NCBI GenBank assembly: GCA_015179125.1
Contig: WHVA01000424.1
Span: 36,562 to 100,561, forward strand
Length of the DNA: 64,000 nucleotides
Source: Gautieria morchelliformis
Taxonomy: Eukaryota > Basidiomycota > Agaricomycetes > Gomphales > Gomphaceae
Reading direction: 5' to 3'
Position 1 is the first letter of the stretch; each line of letters starts with the position of its first letter. Shown one piece after another: positions 20,347-31,494 of the stretch. The notes under the pieces are model-generated. The model was not told where the DNA came from. It searched no databases and worked only from the letters and a program-made list of their open reading frames with translations. A program made the translations under genes and the position numbers.

Positions 20347-21736
20347 TGTTGGTAAGGCAAGTCGAACTTGGTTGGGTTATGCCGATTCATAATAGGCGGC
20401 TTGCCGCGCTGCACCATCAACAACACCACGCACCACAGACACTTCAGCCTCTCTTGGTTCGGCACTCGTCTTCCATATGAACTTGCCCCGGGCTTCAAAG
20501 CATCCGCTGACCCTGTTCTTCAATCGCACCTTTTCGCTTAGCTCCACAGGCTCGCCGTCAAGTACCAGCAGCTCCCTGTCAACTCCCCCATAACCCCAGT
20601 GGCCAACTTCCCTGAGTATCCCGGCCCGTATTCCTCATAACAGGGTGTCTGACCACTCGACTCCCACAGAGCGCCACCGCCCAGGCACATTCGTGTCCCG
20701 GGGCATGCGTACCTGCACCCGCACCCGCCGCCGCCCGTTCCCCGACCACCCCGTCCTCCTACACCAGCTTGCCCACCCCAGCACCTCCACGCCCCTCACC
20801 CCGCTGCGTACGCGTGTGCCCCCCGCGTCCTTCGCGTTGTCGCCCAACCCGTCCCCACACCTGCGCCGGCACTGGCACCGGCACAGGCACCCGCCGCCGC
20901 CCGCTTCCCCACCACCCCATCCTCCTACACCAGCTCGCCCACCTCCGCCCCCGCATCCTTCGTGTCGCCGCCCAACCTGTCCCTGCACCCGCACCCGCAC
21001 CTGCACCCACACCTGCACCCACACCTGCACCCGCACCTGCACCTGCATCTGCACCCGTACTTGCACCCACACCCGTACCTGCACCTGCACCCGCACCTGC
21101 ACCTGCACCCACACCCGCACCCGCACCCGCACCCGCACCCGCACCCGCACCCACACCCGCCGCCGCCCGCTTCCCCACCACCCCATCCTCCTACACCAGC
21201 TCGCCCACCTCCGCCCCCGCATCCTTCGCGTCGCCGCACAACCTGTCCCTGCACCCGCACCCGCACCTGCACCTGCACCCACACCCGCACCCGCACCCGC
21301 ACCCGCACCCGCACCCGCACCCGCACCCGCACCCGCACCCGCACCCGCCGCCGCCCGCTCCCCCACCACCCCGTCCTCCTACACCAGCTCGCCCACCCCA
21401 GCACCTCCACGCCCCTCACCCCACCGCATATGCGTGCGCCCCTGCGGTTTCCGAGCTCAAGAACATGTCAGGATCGGCGAAGTTGCCTTATGGTGCATTG
21501 GCACTCGGTGCGGAAGGGATCAAAGATGCTATTACGAACTTTGATGATGCGTATGTTCCACATTATATGATCCCTCAGATTTTCGGGGCTTATGCTACAC
21601 AGGAGGAAATCCAACATCGAGAATGAATGCCTACCGTCAGATCTCACTGATCCAATGCCAGAACAAGCTAAGCGCTTCCTCTCCAATCCTATGACACCTT
21701 CTTCTGGAGATTCTCCTGGAGTGGGTTCTCACCATT
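20347..21736 (+). pseudogene. Proline-rich repeat protein, frameshifted
   Basis: Two long overlapping plus frames cross a CACCCG/CACCTG hexanucleotide array and are rich in Pro-Ala or His-Pro. After the array one frame ends in a non-repetitive segment LPYGALALGAEGIKDAITNF ... VPHYMIPQIFGAYATQEE (to 21,626). One nucleotide out of phase, a further reading ENECLPSDLTDPMPEQ ... SPGVGSHH ends at TAG 21,734-21,736. The two look like one C-terminal domain broken by a single-base shift. I do not recognise the domain. The start codon and upstream exons are uncertain. Confidence 0.45.
20980..21350 (+). repeat. Hexanucleotide minisatellite (CACCCG/CACCTG)n
   Basis: There are long runs of CACCCG and CACCTG variants at about 20,983-21,165 and 21,245-21,350, separated and flanked by a larger repeated block of about 80 bp (CGCCGCCCGCTTCCCCACCA ... 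near 20,890, 21,160 and, variant, 20,725 and 21,345). Because the unit is six bases, all frames stay open, which explains the overlapping ORFs on both strands. Confidence 0.9.
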
Positions 21737-22160
21737 AGTACAAAGTAGCAAACAAAATTAAAACCTGCATTGAACTACATACAGTAAGCTAAGCTTGACA
21801 TTGTTCCCCCCTCAGCACCCAAAATGCAAAATAAAAAATGCTTGTTTTATTTGGATTTTTTAGTTCTATGCCCTAGCTATGGTCCACATAGCTTCAGATA
21901 TGAAATTTCAAGCAAATCGGAGCGATATCAAGCAAGATATCGTTGTTCGAAGTTTGCGCGCTAAAACGGAAGCAAATCCAACGTGCACCTTAGGTACTGC
22001 AAATGGGTGTAACGCCACAGGAACCGTGGTCGGAGGAGTGGAATAATTTCCATATCCACACAGAGTTTACGCACGTCATTACATTGATTGGAGCTACTAT
22101 ACTGCGGGCTGAATGATCGGGACCTCGACGTTTCATCAAGCTCTAGGACGCTGGCACTAT
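21737..22160. other. No recognised gene
   Basis: This is an AT-rich spacer between the proline-rich gene and the gypsy-B fragment. I see no domain or clear repeat in it. Confidence 0.4.
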
Positions 22161-23180
22161 GAGTAACTTGGTGTGGTGTCGGAACTGGAAATTGAAAACA
22201 GGGTGTCCCCTGACATCACCCCCCCTCTAGCCTGCTACGTCCTCGAAGCATGGGACATGAGGGATTGAAAGGCCAGCGAGCGGATTCGGTGAGGGGCCCC
22301 AGGGTGTGTCCTATAGAACTCGTGGAGTTTGTCCAGAGCGGACACATCTTGCTCTGGGACCCATGAATCCTCCTCATACCCATACCCTTCCCCTTTCATG
22401 AGGAATTGGAGTCGTCCTCACACAAACCGGCTGTCCAGGATCCATTCCACCACATAGTGCTCTTCCACATCTACAATTTCTGTTGGAGGTCGCAGATGAG
22501 CCTTCCGCCCTGGAATTGGGTCCTCAAACGCAGGGAGCAACTTCACTACATTGAAGATGGGGTGTAGGTGGGACATGGAGTTCGGAAGTCGGACGCGCAG
22601 CGGTGGGCAAGCTTCTGCGAAGGGCATGTGGTGCGAATGTCACTTGCATCTAGATACACCTTGTCTCCAACTTGGTACTCCGGGGCAGGAACCCGGTGTT
22701 GGTTGTAGTACCTTGCCATGTCATCCTTGGCCTTCACAAGGGCAGGCTTGGCTTCCGAAAGGGTGGAGTCCATGCGGTCTCAGAACTCATTGACTGTCTC
22801 GAGTTGGGACTCTGCCTGGTGTGGTTGAAAGCCCATCCGCGGGTGTCTTCCGGAGTCAAGCATGAAGGGAGTCTGTTGTGTGGCAGAATGTACATGGTTG
22901 TTGTATTGGAATTCCGCCAGTGGAAGTAACTCGTCCCAGTCATCCTGCTTCTCATTGACAGTGTGATCGTCGTGTGCATTGGAATGAAGTGGGACACCTT
23001 GCTTACCGAGTCCACGACGTTCATAATTGCGTCATAGCCATGAGACTCTGGGAGTCCAACGATGAAGTAGACACTGATGGTGTCCCAGCGGGATTCTGGA
23101 ATCGGGAGTGGAATGAGCTCTCTGACGGGCGGATGTCACTGTGCTTTGGTCCAGAGACAAAGGTCGTCGCACGTGTTCAC
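22161..23180 (-). pseudogene. gypsy-B 3' fragment, copy 1 (integrase end and chromodomain)
   Basis: The first roughly 50 bp are the end of LTR-B. The minus strand then encodes, from right to left, [15 protein letters not shown]-like integrase core sequence, the linker VRLPNSMSHLHPIFNVVKLL (about 22,560), and a chromodomain EEHYVVEWILDSRF followed by a stop and sequence equivalent to KWEGYGYEEDSWVPEQD. Compared with 37.0-37.9 kb it has an internal deletion of about 220 bp (junction near 22,960) that removes part of the integrase catalytic core. It is defective. Confidence 0.85.
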
Positions 23181-24707
23181 TGTCATGACCTGTCTATTTC
23201 TCTTACCCCACTGCCTCTATGTTCCCCCTCGTCACTCCCTAGCATCTTCGCCAGAGTTCGCCTCACCCTCCAACCACTCCTCCTCTACGTCCACTCTATC
23301 TGCTGTTTGCCCCATTCTCCGAACCGCTATTCGCTGCTCGCGCATTTCACCAGCAGGTGTAAGGGCAACCCTGGCTGATTGTGGAGATCACACTACCACA
23401 CAACTGACAAGGGGAAATCCAAAGTATGTATAAATGAACAGAGTATACAAGAGAGGGGATTCTCACCTGACAAGGGGAAATCCAAAGAGAAAAGTCTAAG
23501 GACCCCCAATGTCAGCGAGCCCGTATTATACTACGCTGCGCAGCCAGGGACAACACTTGGCACCCGCCATCAACCCTGCATCCTCCTGACCTCCCTGACC
23601 CTTGATCGACCCTTGATGCCACCTATTATGCGAGTCACTTGATTTCCGACACTGTTCCGAGAGCGGAAGTCGGAAATTGGAGTGGAACTGGCAAGGTGAA
23701 CAGAACTGGTGGAAGTTCTCCCAGAAGCGGAGTCATTTCCGAAAGCGGAAGCGGAGATGGGATCGGAACTGGAAGCGGAGTCGGAAATGGAGTCGGAACA
23801 GGGTGTGGTGTCGGAATTGGAAATGGAAAACAGGGTTTCCCCTGACAGCAGGCATGCCATCAAATACGATCGATACCATTTACCCGGCATGATGGTTCAT
23901 CACTAACCCCATCATCTTCTTAATCCAACCCCTTTGGGTGTTCGTAAGGCCAAAGTGTGTTCGCGGGACGTCCCTTCTGTAGGTTGTGCGGGATCAACCC
24001 AGTAGACGAAGAGTCTGTGCAGGGTAGCATGTATGTGGGTCCCAAGACATGGTTTTGTACATAAGTGCCTTCGCCACCTTTACCCTCCGTCTTGTCATGT
24101 TTGCACTCTTCCCTCACTCTATTGTATGTTTATTCCATCTACTTAGTATCATGACTGCGCACCCCTATCCAACCCTGACTCACGACCGCCTCTTTCCTAT
24201 TCGCTGATGCCTTCCAAGCATTCGATATAAGTAGTTTACATTCGCATGTATATTCTCCAGTTCAATTATCATACGTCGTCCATCTTGTGCAAACTTGACC
24301 TCGCTGTGATCATCATCTTGAGCCTTCTCCTGAAGATTTCTATCTTCAACCAGAAGAGGACTTAGGCATCACTGGTGAGTTCTCATACTTCATCTTCGTT
24401 ACCTTAGTCTTCGAACCCTTTTCTGTGCTGTTGGCGAAGGGCTCCGAAGGAGCACCTTCGCCAGCAAAGGGATTGTCGAGACTTAGACAGCCCTTCCGTG
24501 AGACCTTGCACGTTACATCGTCAAGAATCACGGGCTATTTCGCTACAACTGTAGATAGGGCGAGCCCCGTTTAGGCAAAACCCTCTTACTTGTGAAAATT
24601 CATTGGTTCACCTATTCGCCGAATGGCATACTTATTCGCACAAGTTATTCAGGTATTCGCTGTGTTCACTAATACACGATATTAACGCTTGAAAACCAAT
24701 CTTGACA
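23181..24707 (+). repeat. LTR-A copy 3, containing a solo LTR-B
   Basis: It has the same ends and order as the LTR-A at 37882-39363, including the nested LTR-B at the identical position with the identical GCAGG duplication. The left flank is gypsy-B integrase ending TTCAC, but the right flank is GTTAG, so no TSD is present in this copy. Confidence 0.88.
23358..23847 (-). repeat. Solo LTR-B (gypsy-B), TSD GCAGG
   Basis: This 490-bp sequence runs from TGTAAGGGCAACCC to CCCCTGACA in plus orientation. It matches the gypsy-B LTR at 36208-36696. GCAGG lies on both sides (23353-23357 and 23848-23852), showing insertion into LTR-A followed by LTR-LTR recombination. Confidence 0.92.
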
Positions 24708-25205
24708 GTTAGGAAGTTAGATTTATTGATGTCTATTTGCGAAAAAATATCAAAAAAATGTACAGGATATTTAAGTTGGCTATTATTAAGGTTAGCAAGT
24801 TAGGTGTATTGATAGCAATTTGCGAAAAAATCTCAAAAAATATACAGGACATTGAAGCAGAAGCTGGTGTCAAATCACAGCCAAAGAAGCCCAGAGACAC
24901 ACAGAGACACACAGAAAGACACCAAGACCCCAGCCAAAGCAGTAGTAAGCCCACCACAGCCAGAACACAGGAGGACACCAGTGGGGAGTGCGGTTCTGCA
25001 GCATCGCTCTCTTTATACCAAGCGAAGGGTCGTGCACGGACCACTCGCGTATGGTCGCGAACCGGTCACGTTGACCTCTTCCAACTTCCGATCTCCAATC
25101 TCCAAAATACTTAGGATGATAGTTGGGGGCGCAACATATAAGTTGAAGCTGCAGTCCTTTTAGAGCCAAACCCGATACATAACAGGTAATGACTCTACAC
25201 ATTCT
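24708..25205. repeat. Dispersed AT-rich repeat (family H) copy 1 plus LTR-D end
   Basis: Units around TCTATTTGCGAAAAAATATC and CAGAAGCTGGTGTCAAATCA are followed by an AGAGACACACAG-rich simple repeat, then a TTTATACCA...GCACGGACCAC segment. The same order recurs at 26,100-27,060. The last 100 bp (TCCAAAATACTTAGGATGAT) match the end of LTR-D at about 7,900-8,005. No coding sequence is recognised. Confidence 0.55.
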
Positions 25206-26010
25206 CCCATGTCTGTGTGTCCCCTACCTCATGTGTAGCATGTCCTCACACATATCGCATCCTCACACGTAGCGTGTCCTCACAGGTGGCATGTCCCCAC
25301 ATGTACTGTGTCCCCAAGTATAGTGTGCATAGTGTGTCCCTCAAGTATAGTGTGTGTAGTGTGTCCCCACATGCAGCATGTCCCCAAGTACCGTGTGTGT
25401 GGCATGTCCCACATGCATAACATATCCCTCAAGTATTTTGTGTGTAGCATGTCCCTAAATTATAGCATGTGTGTCCCCATGCATAGCGTGTCCACATGTG
25501 TAGCATCTCCCTACACATAGTGTGTGTAGCCTCTCCCTCAAGTATGGTGTGCAAAGTGTGTCCCCCATGCATAACATGTCCCCCAAGGATAGCATGTGTA
25601 GAATGTCCCTTGTTTGTATTGTTTTCCCCATGCATAGTGTGCGTAGTGTGTCTCATGTTTGTACCGTGTCCCCCAAGCATAGTGTGTCTGTCCCCAAGCA
25701 TAGTATGTCCCCAAGCATAGTGTATCCCACCATATAGTGTGCACATCCCCATGCATAGTGTGTGTGTGCCCATGTATAACATGCTTGTCCCCATGCATAA
25801 CATGTGTGTCTCTACGCATAACATGCATGTCCCCAAGCATAGCATGCGTGTCCCCATGCACAACATGCATGTCTCCACACCTAACATGCATGTCTCCATG
25901 CCTAACATGCATGTCTCCACGCATAACATATGTGTCTCCATGCATAGCGTGCATGTCCCCATGCATAGTGTGTGTAGCATGTCCCAATGGCATGTGTAGC
26001 ATATCCCAAG
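25206..26010. repeat. 24-nt-class minisatellite, about 800 bp
   Basis: The array is composed of variants of CATGTCCCCAAGCATAGTGT with a basic spacing near 24 nt. Its periodicity yields a 199-codon minus ORF with 8-residue repeats (MLCMETCM-like), which is a by-product of the unit lacking stops. CATG motifs recur throughout. Confidence 0.85.
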
Positions 26011-27180
26011 GGCCTCAAAGCGAAGCAAGCAGAGGCTGTCTTTTCATTAACTTTTAGCAAACTCAGGGACATGTATCAATATCTATTTTGAGATATACAG
26101 ATATAAATAAAATAGTAAAGGAAGCCATATTTAAGCAGCTGCTGTCATTAATTTTAGCAAAGTCAGGATTATCTATTTTTTGAAAAATGTCAAAACAAAT
26201 GTCCAGTACATTTAAGCTGAAGTTATTATTAATTTTAGCAGAGTCAAGATATCTATTTTTTGAAAAATGTCAAAAAAAAGCACTGTACATTTAAGCTGGA
26301 GCTGTTGTCAATTTTCACAAAGTCAGGATAATTTATTGACATCTATTTGTGAAAAAATGTCAAAAAAGTACAGTACATTGAAGCAGAAGCTGTTATTAAT
26401 GCCCAGCCAAAGCCAGAGAAGCCCAGAGACTGACAGAGAAACCCAGAGCCCAGCCAAAGCCATAGTAAGCCAGCCACCAGTATAGGCAGAGAAGGAGTGC
26501 CTGGCAGCTTTACAGTAAATAAAACAACAAAACAAACCACATTTAAAAGTAGAACCTATTGTCATTAATTTTAGAGGAAACTGTCAATTTTTGAAAAAAA
26601 CCTGAAAAATATATATATAAAAATACTTTTTTTCAGCAGTCTTGGGATTTTATTTAAATCTATTTTCGAAAAAATTCACAAAAATATAAAGCACATTTGA
26701 CAATACAATATGAAGAAAAAAAAAATGGAACCAATGCAATTACAAACACAAATAAAATAAAATACATGGGAATGCATTAAAAAAGAGATATTACTTACCA
26801 ATAGAAAGCCAGCCAAGCCAATAGATAGCCAGCCAACCAAAGCCATAGAGAGCCAGCCAGCTAAAGGAGGAGACACCAGAGAGCGCAGCAGACAGCAGAC
26901 AGAGCAGACAGAGCAGACAGCACACAGCAGAGAGAGCAGGCAGCAGAGTGAGGAATTGCCGGTCGGGCAGATTCCTGGCATTCCATCCTACCGAACTGCC
27001 TTTATATACCACGCGTGTGTGTCGGGCACGGACCACGCGCGAATGGGTCACGTGACCGCTGCGCAGTGTTCTCGCGGCTGCGCCGCTCGCGCGCTCTGCT
27101 GACAAACTAATGACCAAGCATTGGTCAGCATTGGTCAGCGTGCCCACAACCTCCCACCGAGCCGCTTTCATATAGTGTAA
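26011..27180. repeat. Dispersed AT-rich repeat (family H) copy 2, with simple repeats
   Basis: Several degenerate units around TCTATTTTTTGAAAAATGTC and ATTTAAGCTGAAG lie between 26,090 and 26,420. A CCCAGAGACTGACAGAGAA tract, a CAGACAGAG-rich microsatellite (26,880-26,950), and a TTTATATACCACGCG ... GGGCACGGACCACGCGCG segment (27,000) follow. Beyond that is the hairpin CGCGGCTGCGCCGCTCGCG (27,072) shared in reverse with the 207-bp repeat at 17.5-17.9 kb. There is no convincing gene. Confidence 0.5.
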
Positions 27181-28150
27181 TAAAACTCCTGACAAAACCA
27201 GATAAGAATCCTGCAAAGGATAGTTCAGCAAATAAGTCTCTTCAAAGGAGTAAAACTAGATCAAAACCAGATAAGCAATCAAAACTAGTTGAGATCTCAA
27301 GGGGATAGTTTGGTAAATAAGTCTCTTCAAAGGAGTAAAACTAGATCAAAACCAGATAAGAAACCAAAGCAATCTACTCCTGATGAGATCTCAATATTTG
27401 ATACCCTTGATGAGAAAGAAATCAATTGGGGAAACATTAAATTTGATATCAAAAATATCACAGAAAATTGTAGGGTATATAATTCAGCAGATAATTACTT
27501 TGAGTTAGCAGACATGGATGTATTTATGGATGGAGAAGAAATATCCCCTTTAACAGCATATGATGAAGAGGATGATCTAGTATCATATGAGGTCAAGATA
27601 ATAATCAAATAAATCTGCTGACAGAACAACCAGATAAATCACATCATGCTAGAGATATCAAAAGAATCTCAGCAAGTTGTAGAATACACGATTCGGAAGA
27701 TAGTTACTATGAGTTGGCAGATATGGATGTATATATAGATGGAAAAGAAGTATACATTTTAACAGCATATCTTAGATGTAATTATCTAGTATCATATCAG
27801 GTAATCAATGATAAGAATCAAATAAACCTCATAACAAAACAACAAGATAAGAATAGTACAAAGGATAGTTTGGTAAATAAGTCTCCTCAAATGAGTAAAA
27901 CTAGATCAAAACCAGATAAGCAATCAAAACTAGCTGAGATCTGAACATTTGATACTCTTGATGAGAAAGGAAATATAGATACTCGATCGATATTTGAGAT
28001 TGATGATGAGATACGCAAGCAGAATATATTAGATTCCAATAATGAGAGATCAATGTTAAATATGGCCAAGGAAAAAAAGGATAGATCAAAGGTAGATGAG
28101 AGATCAATGTTAAATATTCTTCAGGATAGGTGCCCACCAATAATCCTAGA
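27181..28150 (+). other. AT-rich orphan segment with repeated coding-like modules
   Basis: Base composition drops sharply here compared with flanking DNA. A block containing AAACTAGATCAAAACCAGAT occurs three times (about 27,250, 27,340, 27,900). Translated, the segment holds two versions of one module: SADNYFELADMDVFMDGEE ... DLVSYEV (27,485-27,590) and SEDSYYELADMDVYIDGKEV ... NYLVSYQV (27,690-27,800). I recognise no known domain. It may be a remnant of an AT-rich transposon gag or a transferred gene. Confidence 0.5.
27289..27612 (+). CDS. Orphan ORF of 107 codons in the AT-rich segment
   Basis: This open frame is Lys/Asp/Glu-rich, with a basic start (RSKTRSKPDKKPKQS) and an acidic end carrying the ELADMDVFMDGEE module that is repeated downstream. 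Its similarity to the second module in the adjacent frame suggests real past coding capacity. The upstream frame holds more of the repeated KTRSKPDK segment, so the true start may lie further left. Function is unknown. Confidence 0.35.
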   Translation: MRSQGDSLVNKSLQRSKTRSKPDKKPKQSTPDEISIFDTLDEKEINWGNIKFDIKNITENCRVYNSADNYFELADMDVFMDGEEISPLTAYDEEDDLVSYEVKIIIK

Positions 28151-28164
28151 AGATGAGGTATTGT

Positions 28165-28275
28165 GACCTCTACATTTGTGAGTCATAGAACCTTGTCCGG
28201 TCTTGTTCGGCCTGTCTGGATCTTTTTCCTGACGCCTGGTGAGTCCCATTAGACCAAACTTTTCTACATTGATAA
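28165..28275 (-). pseudogene. Short LINE RT fragment
   Basis: KFGLMGLTRRQEKDPDRPNK on the minus strand matches the segment after the RT active site of both LINEs (KFGLMGLTRRREKD at 48,850 and FGLMGLSRRREKDPTK in LINE-2). Only about 35 codons are present. It abuts the 3' side of the decayed gene at 28.4-29.3 kb. Confidence 0.75.
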
Positions 28276-28434
28276 AATGTTGAAACAGCATATAAGCTGA
28301 ATTTCCAAATGACCCATAGAGTATAAAGACATAAGATGGTATCATTATCATGGAATCTGAATCCACTCGGTCAGTCGCTTGGTTATAAATGGCTATGTCA
28401 ACATATCCATATGAAGTATTTGCAAGAATTTTAC

Positions 28435-29345
28435 TTACATGTTTGTCTTGTGAAAGTGAGGTTTGTTTTTCATGACCAGGCTCCAGACTATTGAGAGTGT
28501 GCGGCCGCTTGTTGCCTGATGGCGTGGCATATTCATGCCGACGAACCCCTGGGTGGGTGGATGTTTGGGTATCTGTGTCAGTGAGGTCGTCGTACGACCG
28601 TTTGTGAGTTCGGTTTGGCTAGTAGCAATGAATGTTAAACTAGCAAGGGTGCACTCAATAAATATCACATACATCCTCAGCATTGTCCTGGTCCACCGTT
28701 GCATTGGGGATGTTGTCTTTGGAGTTCTGTGGGGGCGTTCAGGCCCTGGAGACGAAAGTATCTGGCGGTGTTTGCCTGGCATAACCTGGGTGATACGGGC
28801 TTGGCTCATAATTGGTGAGCTCTGAGCAACCCCAGGCGGCCTCCGCAAGGTTTGCGAGGCTGAGGTGGAATAGGTGGCAAGGGGTGTAAACTGCTATTGA
28901 TGGAAGCTGAGGCTCTCTGGCATGATAAGTGGACACGAACCTCGTCTTCAATAGCAACTCGCACTTCATTGATGGAGTCTAAGGAGGGAAATATGAACGT
29001 GCACATCGTCCCACAGCGAAGGAAATCGCACCTATGCTCTCCCCACCATCCTCTGGGTCTGAGGAATCTGCATCAAGATCGTCAAGGTACGCCTGTATGT
29101 CCTCAGTACTGAGGCCTGCAGCTATCATGGATTCTATGGCTTTCCGCTGCGTCTGCGATTTCACTTGGGCCGCTTCCTTCGCTTCAGCTTCTTTGGCGTG
29201 TCGTTCTCGTGCTTGTTGAAGTTTCACCATTTGGAGTTCTAGGGACAGGTCAGTGCACTAGAATTAGCATAACACACCAGGCACTTGCTCCACTCGCGTC
29301 CTTTTTCCGTGCCACCAATGCCACCGATCTTCCATGCAATCTATG
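28435..29345 (-). pseudogene. Decayed multi-exon gene with coiled-coil segment
   Basis: Reading the minus strand from right to left: an exon with VALVARKKDASGA splices in phase to LQMVKLQQARERHAKEAEAK ... KAIESMIAAGLSTEDIQAYL ... DPEDGGESI (to about 29,030). A 53-nt intron leads to DSINEVRVAIEDEVRVHLS (about 28,970). Further left are an exon with YARQTPPDTFVSR, a GTATGTG intron, and an exon THKRSYDDLTDTDTQTSTHP ... KRPHTLNSLEPGHE ending at a GTAAGT donor (28,440). The pieces are linked by at least one frame slip and one stop (TGA at about 28,750). The Lys/Glu/Ala-rich part should form a coiled coil. I do not recognise the family. The 3' end is cut by the LINE fragment. Confidence 0.55.
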
Positions 29346-30100
29346 TGTAGTGGCATCAGTAACTCCACACTTGGAGTGTCATGACAAGAACGGACTTACA
29401 CTCACCTTATGAGACCGATTGATACCTTATTCCTCGCTCGCCTCCGCATGACGGTAGACAAGGCCATCAATGTGTATCAGCAGGTATGCCACAGTGCTTT
29501 CCAAACACCGTTTTTATCTTGCGCACTCGCTGGAGTTTGACGCCATGAGAAATTTTGGAGAATCATAATTGTGCAATTCTCGGGGCGTTCTTGGCAATGG
29601 AAACTTCCCGTTTCGTACTCTTAGGTTATACTGCTGTGGTGGCCTTGAGTGCACACCCTAGTGCCCTGCCCACGTCTTCTCATCTAATCTCGGCACTTGG
29701 CACTTGAGGCTTCCACCGAACGTACGTTAATACTGTTTTTTATTTGATCAAGATGCTCGGCATATGGATGCGGGTCTGACGTCTCTCAATAACCTGAAGC
29801 GAAGAAAATCCCCTGTACGGCAAACCGGAAGTCTTCTATAAGCGAAACCTTTGAGACCCGGCGAGGACCATTCTATTGACATGAATTTCGCAACTTCCAG
29901 AAGCTTGTGAGTCCTCGAAGTGAAACTACTCCAAACTAAGCTTGACGCCCAATATGTCTATATATTGTCCTACAAATTACAAATTCACTGAACCAGTCAA
30001 CCCGACAATTGACAGAGTATCTTATAAGGAGACATATATAACCTGGAAACGACACATGGACAATACCTGTACTATATTATTATATATGGTTGAGAGATCT
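29346..30100. other. Mostly unassigned; possible patatin-like snippet at about 29,425-29,480
   Basis: The plus-strand frame reads TLFLARLRMTVDKAINVYQQ and then a GTATGCC donor. This resembles the block after the GTSTGG motif of fungal patatin-like phospholipases, but only about 20 residues are visible. I recognise nothing else in this stretch. Confidence 0.25.
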
Positions 30101-31020
30101 GATTAGAAGGTATGTTTAAAATAATATGCATGTATAGTACAAAGATATGTAACTATTGATGTTTAGACAATGGGGTATACACCCTTTCCTGGGGGAGCAG
30201 CAGACTGTGAGAAAGAACTTTGGGGCTAGGATTAAGCATGCCTTACAGGTGCTGGCAACTGCCTCAATTTTGATATATTTTATGAAATATAGATGAGCTA
30301 AGCTATATATACATATATATGACATTTATAAACATCCTCCAAATAGTGAAAAAAGAGGAAATCTGGTAATAATTTGAAACTATGGCAAATGGTGAAGAAT
30401 TCTTCCTTTTTTTTTTACAATTTAAGACATCATGGAAATCTGAATAAAGGCAGATAATTATTTCTTGCATTTTATGCAGCGAATATGATTTATTTTGGTT
30501 GCTTCTATATTCTGTGATTGTACATCTAACATGTTTCATATATACTTCTAACATGTACTCATATGGTCCATACTTGCTTCTATATTCTGTGATTGTACAT
30601 CTAACATGTTTCATGTATACTTTTAATATATAGTCATCCACATCCTCTCTGAAATTGCTCTGTTATATCAATACACACCATGCTTTGGAATCACTGGATT
30701 CACCATGATCCCACTCATATTTTTTCTTGAGCAGCTTGACCATCCTTGCCATGTCATGTGCTGAATGGACATGACTAATGTTGTGAGCCATGTCCGCTCA
30801 TTGCTCTCAGCACTGGATTCACTGGATTCACCATGCTCAACCTCATCATGCTGATTCCCCTTGTTCACTAGGTGCAAGTCACTGTTTGTTTATTGGAACC
30901 TACAGCAAAAAATAGTGAAGAAAGAGGAAATCTGGTAATAATTTGAAACTATGGCAAATGGTGAAGAATCCTTCTTTTTTGTTTACAATTTAAAACATCA
31001 AGAAAATCTGAATAAAAACA
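30101..31020. repeat. AT-rich spacer with duplicated 105-bp block
   Basis: A block starting at AGAGGAAATCTGGTAATAAT lies at about 30,345-30,450 and again at about 30,913-31,018, with only a few differences. A shorter direct repeat, TTCTATATTCTGTGATTGTA, occurs at about 30,504 and 30,577. No gene is recognised. Confidence 0.75.
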
Positions 31021-31494
31021 GATGAACATTTATAAGAAATAAATCATATGCAGGGTTATGCCATTGATATACGGACAGAGAACGATGTCGCATTGTGGGT
31101 AAGTCTGCCAGTGAGATGTCTGCCATGTCGTGTTGAGAATCATACGATATCAAGTCGTCAGGCCCTCCAGCCGCATTCTTAGGTAATTGTATCCGGATGT
31201 AGATCATGCTATAAATGGCGAACTTGAGTGTTCCACGATCGACATGATCGACGTGATCGATCAGCGCATCACTCTGATCGCAGAAGCTGCCAGAAGTGGG
31301 TGATGGCGCGTATCTAAATATAGCCATGAATGTAACATCGCCCACGTGCATAGAGTGCGCCATTCAATTCCAATTCAGTAACTCTCCTTCCCCAAACCGA
31401 ATGGTCTCCCATCTTAAAAATGTACTTAGTCTGCCTTCACTCGCTGTCAAATTCCATTGAGTCTTCGATTGCCTAAGTGCTCCCCACCATCACT
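31021..31494. other. No recognised gene
   Basis: A 121-codon minus frame (30998-31363) has ordinary-looking composition but no recognised motif and overlaps the repeated block at its end. A short GATCGACATGATCGACGTGA tandem run lies at about 31,237. Confidence 0.3.

Noticed and set aside
20635-21419. Minus-strand ORFs of up to 244 codons (GAGAGA and RVRVRV repeats)
   Set aside because: They are antisense of the CACCCG hexamer array. All six frames are open because of the unit length.
25429-26028. 199-codon minus ORF
   Set aside because: It is periodic with the 24-nt minisatellite. No start context or non-repeat part suggests a gene.
27061-27100. Helitron 3' end at the 27.07-kb hairpin
   Set aside because: No CTRR motif follows the hairpin in either orientation. 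Only the hairpin core is shared with 17.5-17.9 kb.
29425-29480. Patatin-like phospholipase fragment
   Set aside because: Only about 20 residues resemble the family and no catalytic motif is visible, so it is kept as a remark only.
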